DNA of 64,000 nt from Bacteroidales bacterium (GTDB lineage Bacteria > Bacteroidota > Bacteroidia > Bacteroidales > VadinHA17). Positions 1-8,072 of the stretch are shown here, one piece after another. The DNA is taken from assembly GCA_017999895.1 (NCBI GenBank), contig JAGNKY010000006.1:1-64000 (forward strand), given 5' to 3'. The first letter of the stretch is position 1, and each line of letters opens with the position of its first letter. The translations under genes were made by a program, and so were the position numbers. A model generated the notes under the pieces. It had not been told where the DNA came from. It worked only from the letters and a program-made list of their open reading frames with translations, and ran no database searches.

Positions 1-70
1 TTTCTTCACATGAAGCTAAAAACCATGCAACCAGAATAAAGGAAAAAATGAAAATAATTTTCTTTTTCAT
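1..70 (-). CDS. lipoprotein N-terminus (cut by window edge)
   Basis: Only the first 23 codons are in the window. They begin at the ATG ending at base 70 and read off the left edge. The peptide starts MKKK, continues as a hydrophobic stretch (IIFIFSFILVAWF) and reaches the lipobox LASC followed by EE. This is a typical type II signal peptide, so the product is probably a lipidated envelope protein. Nothing can be said of its function because the mature part lies outside the window. Confidence 0.6.
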   Translation of the reverse strand, partial: MKKKIIFIFSFILVAWFLASCEE

Positions 71-247
71 AATTATTTGCTTTCATCTACAAATTTATAA
101 AACTCATTAAATTGTAAAATATTTCCTTAACATTCTTGTTAAAATTTTTGACCTTTTTAAATCTTAATTCACTATTTTTATAGATTAATGCATCAAACTG
201 AAAAGAAAGACCGTCATTAGGATAATAAATAAAAACGCAATAAGACA

Positions 248-652
248 ATGGAAGATTTAAAATTGAAGAAGCAGGTCACATTAGTCGCAATTCTCAGGAT
301 AGTTCTGAATTCGCTTGGTTTTTTAGGTGCAGCATGTGTCTTTGCAGTTATGAAGTTTGTAAAAGGTCTGGTTCTGGGCGATGAGATAGCAGAAACAGTA
401 ATATCATTTATTGGAACTGCCATACCACTTTTTATTGGATCAGTTTCATTACTCGGCATCATAGGCGGTATCGGCTTGCTCTCATATAAGAACTGGGCCC
501 GAATACTTGTCATGGTTGTTTCGGTTATCTGCTGCTTTAATATCCCTGTGGGCACACTGGCCGGAGTTTATTCAATTTGGGTATTGATGCAAAATGAAAC
601 TATCAAATTATTCAATCAGGATAAATCCGAACCTTTTAGTCCGCAAACCTGA
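248..652 (+). CDS. small integral membrane protein, function unknown
   Basis: A 134-residue protein not recognised as a named family. It has a short charged N-terminus (MEDLKLKKQ) and hydrophobic segments at about residues 10-40, 49-75 and 83-110, giving three or four membrane passes, and ends in a polar tail. Small glycine-rich turns (GIIGGIG) lie between segments. It stands alone between a divergent lipoprotein gene and a convergent isomerase gene. The ATG at 248 is the natural start because the frame upstream is AT-rich non-coding DNA. Inner-membrane location is inferred from hydrophobicity only. Confidence 0.6.
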   Translation: MEDLKLKKQVTLVAILRIVLNSLGFLGAACVFAVMKFVKGLVLGDEIAETVISFIGTAIPLFIGSVSLLGIIGGIGLLSYKNWARILVMVVSVICCFNIPVGTLAGVYSIWVLMQNETIKLFNQDKSEPFSPQT

Positions 653-809
653 AACGGGATACTCCTCCCTGAAATAATTTTATAATAGGAGATTACAGTC
701 AATACCTCATTCATTCTCCTGTTTATTAAACTTTATATTTTTTACTCCCTTATTTTACCTTGTCTTTTCCTTTTACCCTTTTCCTTTATACTTTATCCTT
801 TTTCCTTTT
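653..809. other. intergenic, polypyrimidine-rich stretch
   Basis: Between two convergent genes. From about 716 to 812 the plus strand is almost purely pyrimidine, built of irregular CCTTTT/TTTCC units. No hairpin with a T-run was found. A purine-rich counterpart of similar style lies at 4664-4790. Confidence 0.4.
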
Positions 810-1718
810 CTACACATATCCCCATTTTTTCATCACTTCGAGGTCGGCCTTCACACATTCCATAGGACTTTTACCCTGATAAGCTTCCTGTTCTATAATA
901 TAAACTTTTGCTCCGCCGATTTTCGTTGCAATGTCGAGTACTTCTCTTGCATTAACGATACCCTCCCCTAATATGCAACTTTCGAACCTGCCCTTCTCTG
1001 TCTCTATCTCGTCCTTGGCATGAATATTTTCCCATCTTTTCGGATATTTCTTAACCACTTCCATAGCATTTGCGCCGCCATTATAAAGATTACCCATATC
1101 GAGCTGTATGACTACCATCTTCGGATCGATTGACTTCATAATGATATCGAACATTTTTTCACCATTAAATTCGGTTTTAAATTCAAAATCGTGATTGTGA
1201 TATCCGAATTTCATTTTATTCTTTTTACATAGTTCACCGGCTTTGTTGAAAATATCTATTGTTCTCATCAAATCGTCGTAAGTTCGGTACATTGACTGAA
1301 TCATCGAAGGACTTATAACATATTCCTGACCAAGTATTGCGGCGTCATCTACAAGCTTTTTCCAGCTGTCGGCAAAGTCATTTTTCGAAGCGTCCCAGTG
1401 ATTCGGATTAAGTGCAGTATGGCCGCTAATCATTTTTAAACCCATGTCGTCGAGTATTTTTCTGAATTCGACAGGCGCGTATCCGTAAAATTTACCATTA
1501 ACATAATTTGCATGCTCAACATAAACGTATCCTATCTGGGCTATCTGTTTGAGCGACCCGACAGGATCTTTCCCCATTTCGGTGCGGATTGAATAAAGCT
1601 GAAGCCCTACAATGCCTTTTGCTTTTGGTGGTACAGGAGGAATGGTCTTGGGTAAAACAACGGCACCGGCAACTGCCATAGCGCTATTTCTTATAAATGT
1701 TCTTCTTGATGTTTTCAT
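810..1718 (-). CDS. exported sugar phosphate isomerase/epimerase-like protein
   Basis: A 302-residue TIM-barrel protein of the xylose isomerase-like/AP endonuclease 2 superfamily. Residues 4-22 form an RR-type signal (SRRTFIRNS then a hydrophobic AMAVAGAVVLP), suggesting Tat export. Candidate metal and substrate ligands are seen at GYHNHDFEF (172-180), QLDMGN (205-210), NIHAKDE (231-237) and EQEAY (276-280). Many such proteins in Bacteroidota act on sugars or cyclitols next to Gfo/Idh/MocA oxidoreductases, and one of those lies 3 kb away. The actual substrate cannot be read from sequence. Confidence 0.85.
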   Translation of the reverse strand: MKTSRRTFIRNSAMAVAGAVVLPKTIPPVPPKAKGIVGLQLYSIRTEMGKDPVGSLKQIAQIGYVYVEHANYVNGKFYGYAPVEFRKILDDMGLKMISGHTALNPNHWDASKNDFADSWKKLVDDAAILGQEYVISPSMIQSMYRTYDDLMRTIDIFNKAGELCKKNKMKFGYHNHDFEFKTEFNGEKMFDIIMKSIDPKMVVIQLDMGNLYNGGANAMEVVKKYPKRWENIHAKDEIETEKGRFESCILGEGIVNAREVLDIATKIGGAKVYIIEQEAYQGKSPMECVKADLEVMKKWGYV

Positions 1719-1815
1719 TTTATTTTTGTTTTAAAGATTTGTATTACGATAATAATGATAAAGTTACAAAATAGGTGTCGATAAAATAAGCTTCTTCAAT
1801 AATCGCCATCTTTTG

Positions 1816-2868
1816 TCAGCTTACCGGTTTCTTCCAGAGAAGCTGTTTTTCGATATTGCTGTGTAATTTATATGTTTTTATATGATCGCTTATCCTTTCT
1901 CCGATAATTTCAATTTTAGCAAGATCGGCCGTTCCCAGTCCGGCCTGAGCACAATATGTCAGATAGCCTATATTGCCGAAATCAATGCCCATAATTTCCA
2001 CTCCCACTCTGTCGGCTGCAAGCCAGTCGGTGCTGGCGATACAAACCCTGTGGTCAACAGGAGTTCCTGCGGTAGGACCATTGCCCTCCATTCCTTCATA
2101 TCCGTCAATAACTGAAAGGTGAGGATGCAGCCGTCGGGCAATGTCGAAAAGGTTATAGTTTATACCCCTGTATCCTCCGCCATGCACAATTGATTTATCA
2201 CTTCTTGCACCTTCTTTACGGTCTTTCCCGAAAGTAAAACCATGATCCTTGATTGCCGAACCAACTATTATGTTTTTCAAAGAGAGTGTCGCAATAATAC
2301 GGTCGTGGGTCTTCAACCTTGCTACAGAAACAATATATGAACCGGGATCGAGTAATACTTTTGAAAACCTTACAGCATGCGGCGCAAAATCTCTTTCATC
2401 GAATACATGAATAATTTCATATCCTTCACTATCGAGATCCATAAATTTAACCGGATATTTATCAGCAAGTTTCAGATAATTGAAATTACTGAAAGCGTTC
2501 ATTGTAGGACCATCGGCAGCCGATTCGGCAATAACGACATTGTTGAGCTTTCTTATCGACTTCAGAAACTCGAGAATCCCTTCAAGAGTATCGGCATGTG
2601 TTGCACTTAGCTGAATGTTGCTTGAAACATTATTCGGCTTAAGTATAACTCGCCTGTTACCTATAGCTTCCTTTATCTGCCTTGAAAATGGTTGCAAAGC
2701 TCTGAAAGTCATATCTACCCTCTCTTCACCGGTAGTAAGTGAAACGCTCGAAATAAAATTTTCCTGAGCTCGCTGAAACACAAAATTTCCTGAAGGTCTG
2801 TATAATGAAATACCTGCAGCTCCAATTAAAGAAGTCTTTATGAAATCACGACGATTTATCATATTCAT
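1816..2868 (-). CDS. DUF362 domain protein with RR signal
   Basis: A 350-residue protein beginning with an RR-type signal peptide (NRRDFIKTSLIGAAGIS, residues 5-21). The body matches the DUF362 pattern: VILKPNN, HADTLEGILEFL, a VAESAADGP segment and VARLKTHDRIIATLSLKNI near the middle. Some DUF362 proteins carry ferredoxin domains, but no CxxCxxCxxxC cluster is present here. It is in the same orientation as the isomerase-like gene, 98 bp away, so they may be co-transcribed. Function unknown; periplasmic location inferred from the signal. Confidence 0.8.
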   Translation of the reverse strand: MNMINRRDFIKTSLIGAAGISLYRPSGNFVFQRAQENFISSVSLTTGEERVDMTFRALQPFSRQIKEAIGNRRVILKPNNVSSNIQLSATHADTLEGILEFLKSIRKLNNVVIAESAADGPTMNAFSNFNYLKLADKYPVKFMDLDSEGYEIIHVFDERDFAPHAVRFSKVLLDPGSYIVSVARLKTHDRIIATLSLKNIIVGSAIKDHGFTFGKDRKEGARSDKSIVHGGGYRGINYNLFDIARRLHPHLSVIDGYEGMEGNGPTAGTPVDHRVCIASTDWLAADRVGVEIMGIDFGNIGYLTYCAQAGLGTADLAKIEIIGERISDHIKTYKLHSNIEKQLLWKKPVS

Positions 2869-2998
2869 AAGCTTACTCTTTTAATTAAATTGAGATAAAT
2901 TTACAAAATATTTTAACCTGGAATATTACATATAAGTTATTTAGATGTATTTTTATCTTTAAAAGTAAAATTTGTATAAATCATAAATAATAATATTT

Positions 2999-3592
2999 AT
3001 GGAAAAGAGGATGTTTATCAAAACAACGATTCTGGGAACATTTGCTTTTTTATTTCCGCGAAAAGCGAGTTCGCTTGAATATTATCCGCGGCCATCCGAT
3101 AAAAAATGGGCAATATTGTACAGCACCTGGTGCGGTACTGCAAGAGATGCAGGAGTATGGATTTCCGAAGGCATGGACGGCATTGCTAATGTATTCGATG
3201 TCAGGGAGAATCCCGACCTGTCGAAATATGATCATATAATTGTCGGTGGCGCAATCAGGGCAGGCAAAGTCTCACAGGAAATGCAGGATTATCTCGATAG
3301 AAACAAAGGAATACTTAAACCGAGGTTGAGAGGATATTTTGCTGTTTGCGGCAATATGATGAAACCTGTTACTCCTGAAGTTACCACTAATCTTATAGAT
3401 AATCACATTGCAAAGATTTGCGGCGTGACAGGTATTCCTTCGAAAGTGTTTCTCGGACGTATCACATTCGGTTTGATGGAACCGGACGTTCGCAAACAAA
3501 TGCAACAAATGCCGGGGATAAAGGAATATGACAACTTAAAGAGATATGAGTGTATGGCATTTGGTAAAGAAGTGCTTTCGAAGTATTCTTAA
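2999..3592 (+). CDS. HemG-like flavodoxin domain protein
   Basis: A 197-residue flavodoxin-fold protein. After a hydrophobic N-terminus (MFIKTTILGTFAFLFP, residues 4-19) it shows ILYSTWCGTARDAG, which occupies the FMN phosphate-loop position, then YDHIIVGGAIRAGK, the second flavin contact of the HemG type. FAVCGNMM and an FLGRITFG segment follow. The family includes menaquinone-dependent protoporphyrinogen oxidase, but several relatives are uncharacterised flavodoxins. The N-terminal hydrophobic stretch suggests membrane attachment or export. The cysteine in the TWCGTA loop is unusual compared with the classical T/SxTGxT loop. Confidence 0.7.
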   Translation: MEKRMFIKTTILGTFAFLFPRKASSLEYYPRPSDKKWAILYSTWCGTARDAGVWISEGMDGIANVFDVRENPDLSKYDHIIVGGAIRAGKVSQEMQDYLDRNKGILKPRLRGYFAVCGNMMKPVTPEVTTNLIDNHIAKICGVTGIPSKVFLGRITFGLMEPDVRKQMQQMPGIKEYDNLKRYECMAFGKEVLSKYS

Positions 3593-3703
3593 TGCTGTTG
3601 AAAGGAATGAATTATATTAAAAAATTTCCTTTAATGGAAACAAATTCTTTTCAGGAATTGTTATAGCGATAAAAAGTTCAATAAATAATATTTTATTCTC
3701 TAC

Positions 3704-4663
3704 ATGGATGAAAATAAATTAAGGAGCAATAAGAGAAAGGTTGTGATTGTAGGTGCTGGTTCTGTAGGTGCCACTTATGGATATGCCTTATCCCAGAACG
3801 GACTTGCAGAAGAAATTGTTCTTATAGATAGAAATGAGGAACTTGCAAAAGGTCAGGTTCTCGACCTTGTTCATGGACAACCATTTATTCCGACCGTAAC
3901 TATCAGAGAAGGGACAAAAGAAGATTACGCCGACGCCAAACTTATAGTCGTCACTGCAGGCGCAGCCCAGAAACCTGGCGAAACCCGACTTCAACTTCTA
4001 AAAAAGAACGCCGACATAGTAGGAGATATTTCAACAGAAATTGCCGGTGCAGGTTCTGAGGCAGTAATGCTTATTGTTTCTAATCCGGTTGACGTCATGA
4101 CATGGGTTGCGCTGAAACGGTCAGGTTGGGAAAGGGGCAGGGTAATTGGCTCAGGTACTGTGCTCGACAGCGCACGGCTAAGGCATCTTCTAAGCAAACA
4201 TTGTCAAATAGATGTTCATAATGTCCATGCATATATTCTTGGCGAACATGGCGACAGCGAATTTGCCTCATGGTCTATGACCAATATTGCAGGCATGCCG
4301 ATGGATAATTATTGCCCTATATGTAATTATTGTTCCAACTGGCAGATTGAGCGATCTAATATAGAACAACAGGTTCGCGAATCGGCCTATCATATTATAA
4401 ATGCAAAAGGGTCAACTCATTTTGCTGTTGGTTTGGCCCTTGTCAGAATCACTGCCTCAATTCTCAGGAAACAAAATAGTGTCCTTACAGTTTCGACTCT
4501 GCTGCAAGGGGAATTCGGACAAAATGACGTCTGCCTTAGTGTTCCGGCAGTAGTATCAGACCGAGGCGTAATTAAAATAATTAATGCACCTTTGCCTCAA
4601 CACGAACTGGAATTACTCGGAAAATCAGCAGAAATACTTAAAAACGCAATTGCTTCTCTTTGA
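3704..4663 (+). CDS. ldh: L-lactate dehydrogenase
   Basis: A 319-residue NAD-dependent lactate dehydrogenase, interconverting pyruvate and L-lactate in fermentation. The Rossmann loop is GAGSVGATYGYAL (about 17-29). The substrate-specificity loop reads AGAAQKPGETR: a glutamine at the position where malate dehydrogenases have arginine, which favours lactate over malate. SNPVDVMTW, the substrate arginine region GTVLDSARLR and the catalytic histidine in ILGEHGDSEF are all present. Length is normal. It stands alone with no operon partner. Confidence 0.93.
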   Translation: MDENKLRSNKRKVVIVGAGSVGATYGYALSQNGLAEEIVLIDRNEELAKGQVLDLVHGQPFIPTVTIREGTKEDYADAKLIVVTAGAAQKPGETRLQLLKKNADIVGDISTEIAGAGSEAVMLIVSNPVDVMTWVALKRSGWERGRVIGSGTVLDSARLRHLLSKHCQIDVHNVHAYILGEHGDSEFASWSMTNIAGMPMDNYCPICNYCSNWQIERSNIEQQVRESAYHIINAKGSTHFAVGLALVRITASILRKQNSVLTVSTLLQGEFGQNDVCLSVPAVVSDRGVIKIINAPLPQHELELLGKSAEILKNAIASL

Positions 4664-4878
4664 GAGAAATAATGGAAGAGGCGATAGAGGATAGGTGATA
4701 GGTAAAGGCAGAGAGTTATAGGTGAATAGTGAGAGATTTGAGTGATAGGCGGGAGCAGGATGAAGATAAAGAGAAAGGGAGAGAAAGGGTACTGTGCTTG
4801 TTAAAGTTTGTTAAAATCAGAATCAATAAATTATTATTTTTTATTTTTAAACCAGTTAATCCTATAAACTAACCTTAT
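4664..4878. repeat. purine-rich degenerate repeat in spacer
   Basis: The 5' half (about 4670-4790) is a purine-rich stretch made of imperfect copies of units like GATAGGTGATAGG and GAGAGAAAGGG on the plus strand. The 3' half is AT-rich and leads into the next gene. No hairpin or gene was found. Confidence 0.4.
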
Positions 4879-6333
4879 ATGAAAAAGAAAAATCAGAATG
4901 GAATAAACCGCCGAGAATTTCTCGGCTTATCAGCTTTAGGGCTGACGGGGCTTACAATCCTCCCCAGTTATATTATTGATGGAATGCGTATTCCGCCTAG
5001 CGACAGAATTCTTATGGGAACCATAGGACTTGGCAGGCAGTCACTTTCCGACTTTCAAGGATTTGCAGGGTATCCCGGGCTTCAGATAATAGCCTGTTGT
5101 GATGTTGATTCTATAAAGCAGCTGCGTTACAAAAGGACCGTGGAAGAATGGCAGAAGTCGAAAGGACTTGCTCCAAGGTGCGACACCTATGAACAATATG
5201 AACAATTACTTGAACGTAAAGATATTGATATAGTTGAAGTTGTAACGCCCGACCATTGGCATGCACTTATAACAATTCATGCCTGTCAGGCAGGCAAAGA
5301 CGTATATGTACAAAAGCCGCTTTCTTATACTATAAAGGAATCACTCGTAATGACAAGAGTTGCAAATAAGACCGGGAGAGTTGTACAGGTCGGCAGTCAG
5401 CAGCGTTCCAGTAAGGAGTTTCAGAAAGCTATTGAGCTTGTACAGGCTGGTGCAATAGGTCACATCGAAAAAATATATGCAAAAGTTGGAGATCCTCCTA
5501 AACCATTGGATCTACCTGCGCAAACTATTCCGGGTAATTTGAACTGGAACTTATGGCTTGGGCCACTTAATGACGACAGGATAGTTTATCATCCCGACCT
5601 TGCTCCCCCTATTTCGCTCGATCCTCCGGAAAATGAAAAACTATGGGGTGCATGGCGCTGGTATCGTGAAACAGGTAACGGCTATACAGCCGACTGGGGC
5701 GCGCACATGTTCGACATCGCGCAGGCTGCAATAGGGATGGACGGTTCCGGTCCGTACGAAGTTATTCCGAAAGGATATAAGGGTCAACCTTATCTTACAT
5801 TTAAATATCTCAACGGTGTCGTAATGACTGAACAGCCTTATCTCGAAGATAATCCTGAAGCGCAGGGAATAAAATTCATCGGTACTAAAGGCTGGATTGA
5901 AGTAGCACGCGGCTATATTGCTTGCTCCGACTCTTCACTTATTCCGCCTGAAATCGCAGGCCGTCGTCCACAGGCCAGAAGTGCCCAGCAAACGCAGGGT
6001 CAAAAGCCCGCACAGCGTCCGGCACAGGCAACTCAGGCTCAAGCTCAGCAGCAACGTCAGGCAAGGCCAGCTCCAACACAGGAAGGCTTGAGATTCGAGA
6101 TAAGTTCACCACACATGACTAATTTCCTCGATTGTGTCAAGTCGCGTAAAAAAACTATTGCGCCTATAGAAGTTGGTTGCAGCACCGCTATCACATGTTG
6201 CCTTGGCAACATTGCAACTGAACTTGGAAGGCCTATAAAATGGGATCCAGCAACCTTTACTTTTATCGATGACCCGGAAGCATCGAACCACAGATTAATG
6301 AACTATGAATACAGAAGACCATATAAGCTCTGA
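4879..6333 (+). CDS. Gfo/Idh/MocA family oxidoreductase, exported
   Basis: A 484-residue NAD(P)-dependent sugar-type oxidoreductase. Residues 9-29 are an RR-type signal (NRREFLGLSALGLTGLTILP). The nucleotide-binding start GTIGLGRQS (about 48-56) follows, then VTPDHWHA and VQKPLSYT in the position of the family's EKP motif, and ADWGAHMFDIAQ later. Between about residues 360 and 400 there is a Q/A/P/R-rich low-complexity insert that interrupts the C-terminal domain, unusual for the family. The protein probably acts in the periplasm on a carbohydrate derivative; the substrate is unknown. A strong terminator follows. Confidence 0.88.
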   Translation: MKKKNQNGINRREFLGLSALGLTGLTILPSYIIDGMRIPPSDRILMGTIGLGRQSLSDFQGFAGYPGLQIIACCDVDSIKQLRYKRTVEEWQKSKGLAPRCDTYEQYEQLLERKDIDIVEVVTPDHWHALITIHACQAGKDVYVQKPLSYTIKESLVMTRVANKTGRVVQVGSQQRSSKEFQKAIELVQAGAIGHIEKIYAKVGDPPKPLDLPAQTIPGNLNWNLWLGPLNDDRIVYHPDLAPPISLDPPENEKLWGAWRWYRETGNGYTADWGAHMFDIAQAAIGMDGSGPYEVIPKGYKGQPYLTFKYLNGVVMTEQPYLEDNPEAQGIKFIGTKGWIEVARGYIACSDSSLIPPEIAGRRPQARSAQQTQGQKPAQRPAQATQAQAQQQRQARPAPTQEGLRFEISSPHMTNFLDCVKSRKKTIAPIEVGCSTAITCCLGNIATELGRPIKWDPATFTFIDDPEASNHRLMNYEYRRPYKL

Positions 6334-6383
6334 AATACTAAAGGCGATGGCCTTTTATAATGAATAGCATATTTAGTGTTACT

Positions 6384-6439
6384 AATTGCGGCCCCTCTTT
6401 CAACACGCCTCCACAAATAAGAGGGGCCGCAATTTTTTT
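6384..6439 (+). terminator. Rho-independent terminator, 16-bp perfect stem
   Basis: AATTGCGGCCCCTCTT (6384-6399) pairs perfectly with 6419-6434 around a 19-nt loop and is followed by a T-run on the plus strand to 6439. It ends the oxidoreductase transcript. The minus strand lacks a T-run after the stem, so the signal is directional. Confidence 0.85.
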
Positions 6440-6523
6440 CTTCGATAAGATGGATATATATTCCAATGTAAATTTCCGTGTGCAATCTCTTCTATTATTG
6501 GCTGATAAAATATTCCCTGTATC

Positions 6524-7756
6524 TTAAAAAGTAACCCTTGCTTTGCCTTCACTCTTCTTGAGCTCTACTATTTTTGAAATCCCGTTTACCGTGACTCTAT
6601 ATTTACCATAGAAAGCCCGTGTTGAAAAAATGCCGTCTTTTCCTGCAACACCAGAGATATTTGTCCACCACTCTTTAAAAATAAGATTTTTATATGCTTC
6701 CAGGGCAGGTGTGGGCGTCCAGTCGAGTTTGTATAACGACGATACAGGAATCCAATTTGCTCCTTCCCAGAAGCCCCACATAAGTATGCCTTCAACTGCA
6801 GGATGCGCAAAACATATTTTATAATAATCAATCAGTTCTCTTGCTTTTAATTGCTCTTCCTCAGGTGTCATCGTGGTAATTTTTTCCCTGTAAAATTTCG
6901 ATCTCTGACCCGGCATATTGAATTCTGTGATTCTGACAGGTAAATGGAAAACGGCAAGGGAATCGAGTGCATTTCTGAGAGCCTGCCTGTCGAATGTTTC
7001 ACCATGCAGGTGACCCTGAGCGCCAATCCCGGCTATAGGTACTCCCTGACTTAGAAGCTTGCGTATATGAGCCATATAATCGGAAAGCCTGTTACCTGTA
7101 AGAATATCGTAATCATTTAACCATAGCTTTGCAGCAGGGTCTCCGTTATGAACCCATTCCGCCATCATTTTTGTTATCCCGGGGCCGAGACGCTCTTCAT
7201 AATAATTGCCATGTATCATTTCATTATTTAAATCATACTCTGCAAAACGACCCTTATATCGCGACGAAATCGTTTCAGCTCTGTTTTGTAAAACCTGCTT
7301 AAGTTCCTCATCATTAAGTTCCTTCACCCATTGCTGAACAAACTGAGGTATCCCCCAGAAAAGGTTATGACCTCTGAGAGGAATGTCATTTTCCTCGCAC
7401 CATCCGAGAATAAAATCAACGGTTTTATAATTTACCTCCCCCCGACGCGGTTCCATATTCCCCCATTTTAGAGCATTCTCAGTTACGGCAGAATTAAAAT
7501 TCTCAAGAAATTTCTCTTTATAAATCTTTTTCGTCTCGTCACTCCATGTATCTCCTGCAAGTCCGTTGCTTATAGCACATCCGAACCAGAATTCATGTTT
7601 AAGCTGCTCCACCTGTATTCTCGCTCCTGGAGTCGAGACAACTATTATTTCTCCTTTTCTGTATTTAGCAATAGAGTCGGTGATACCCGGAAACTGAGCA
7701 AAAGCTTTTTGAGATAACTGAAAACCAGAAATTGAAATTACACAGAACAATAACAT
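6524..7756 (-). CDS. endo-1,4-beta-xylanase, glycoside hydrolase family 10
   Basis: A 410-residue secreted GH10 enzyme that hydrolyses xylan. I chose the ATG at 7756 because it begins a signal peptide (MLLFCVISISGFQLSQKAFA) ending at AFA-QF. A longer frame to 7867 would add 37 polar residues in front. The acid/base glutamate is E179 in YDLNNEM and the nucleophile is E278 in VRITEFN. Other family marks are RGHNLFW (128-134), LWLNDYD and MWGFWEG. It has no carbohydrate-binding module and the catalytic domain is compact. It stands alone rather than in a SusC/D locus, so regulation is not visible. Confidence 0.88.
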   Translation of the reverse strand: MLLFCVISISGFQLSQKAFAQFPGITDSIAKYRKGEIIVVSTPGARIQVEQLKHEFWFGCAISNGLAGDTWSDETKKIYKEKFLENFNSAVTENALKWGNMEPRRGEVNYKTVDFILGWCEENDIPLRGHNLFWGIPQFVQQWVKELNDEELKQVLQNRAETISSRYKGRFAEYDLNNEMIHGNYYEERLGPGITKMMAEWVHNGDPAAKLWLNDYDILTGNRLSDYMAHIRKLLSQGVPIAGIGAQGHLHGETFDRQALRNALDSLAVFHLPVRITEFNMPGQRSKFYREKITTMTPEEEQLKARELIDYYKICFAHPAVEGILMWGFWEGANWIPVSSLYKLDWTPTPALEAYKNLIFKEWWTNISGVAGKDGIFSTRAFYGKYRVTVNGISKIVELKKSEGKARVTF

Positions 7757-8072
7757 AACTTTAAAATAAAAATTCTTTATTCCGTTATGAGAGACTTGAA
7801 AAGTGTAATATTTACACTTACAGCTTATAGTTCTGTAAAATAGCGTTCCATACTTAAATAATTTCATAGTTAAATTTTTATAAAATCCTTTTTATACAAT
7901 TAAATATTAATCTTTGTTCTAAACCAATCTCAAAATTAATCTAACTCTATATATTATTTGAATTGAAATAGTAAAAAATATTCGAAAATTCATTTTTACA
8001 TAAACATAAATCTTAAGAGTGTGTAATTTCAAAGGAATTTATTAAATTGGTTTGCTTTTGTTTTCAGGTCAG

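Noticed and set aside
1882..2115. Plus-strand frames inside the DUF362 gene
   Set aside because: Shadow of a well-supported minus-strand gene.
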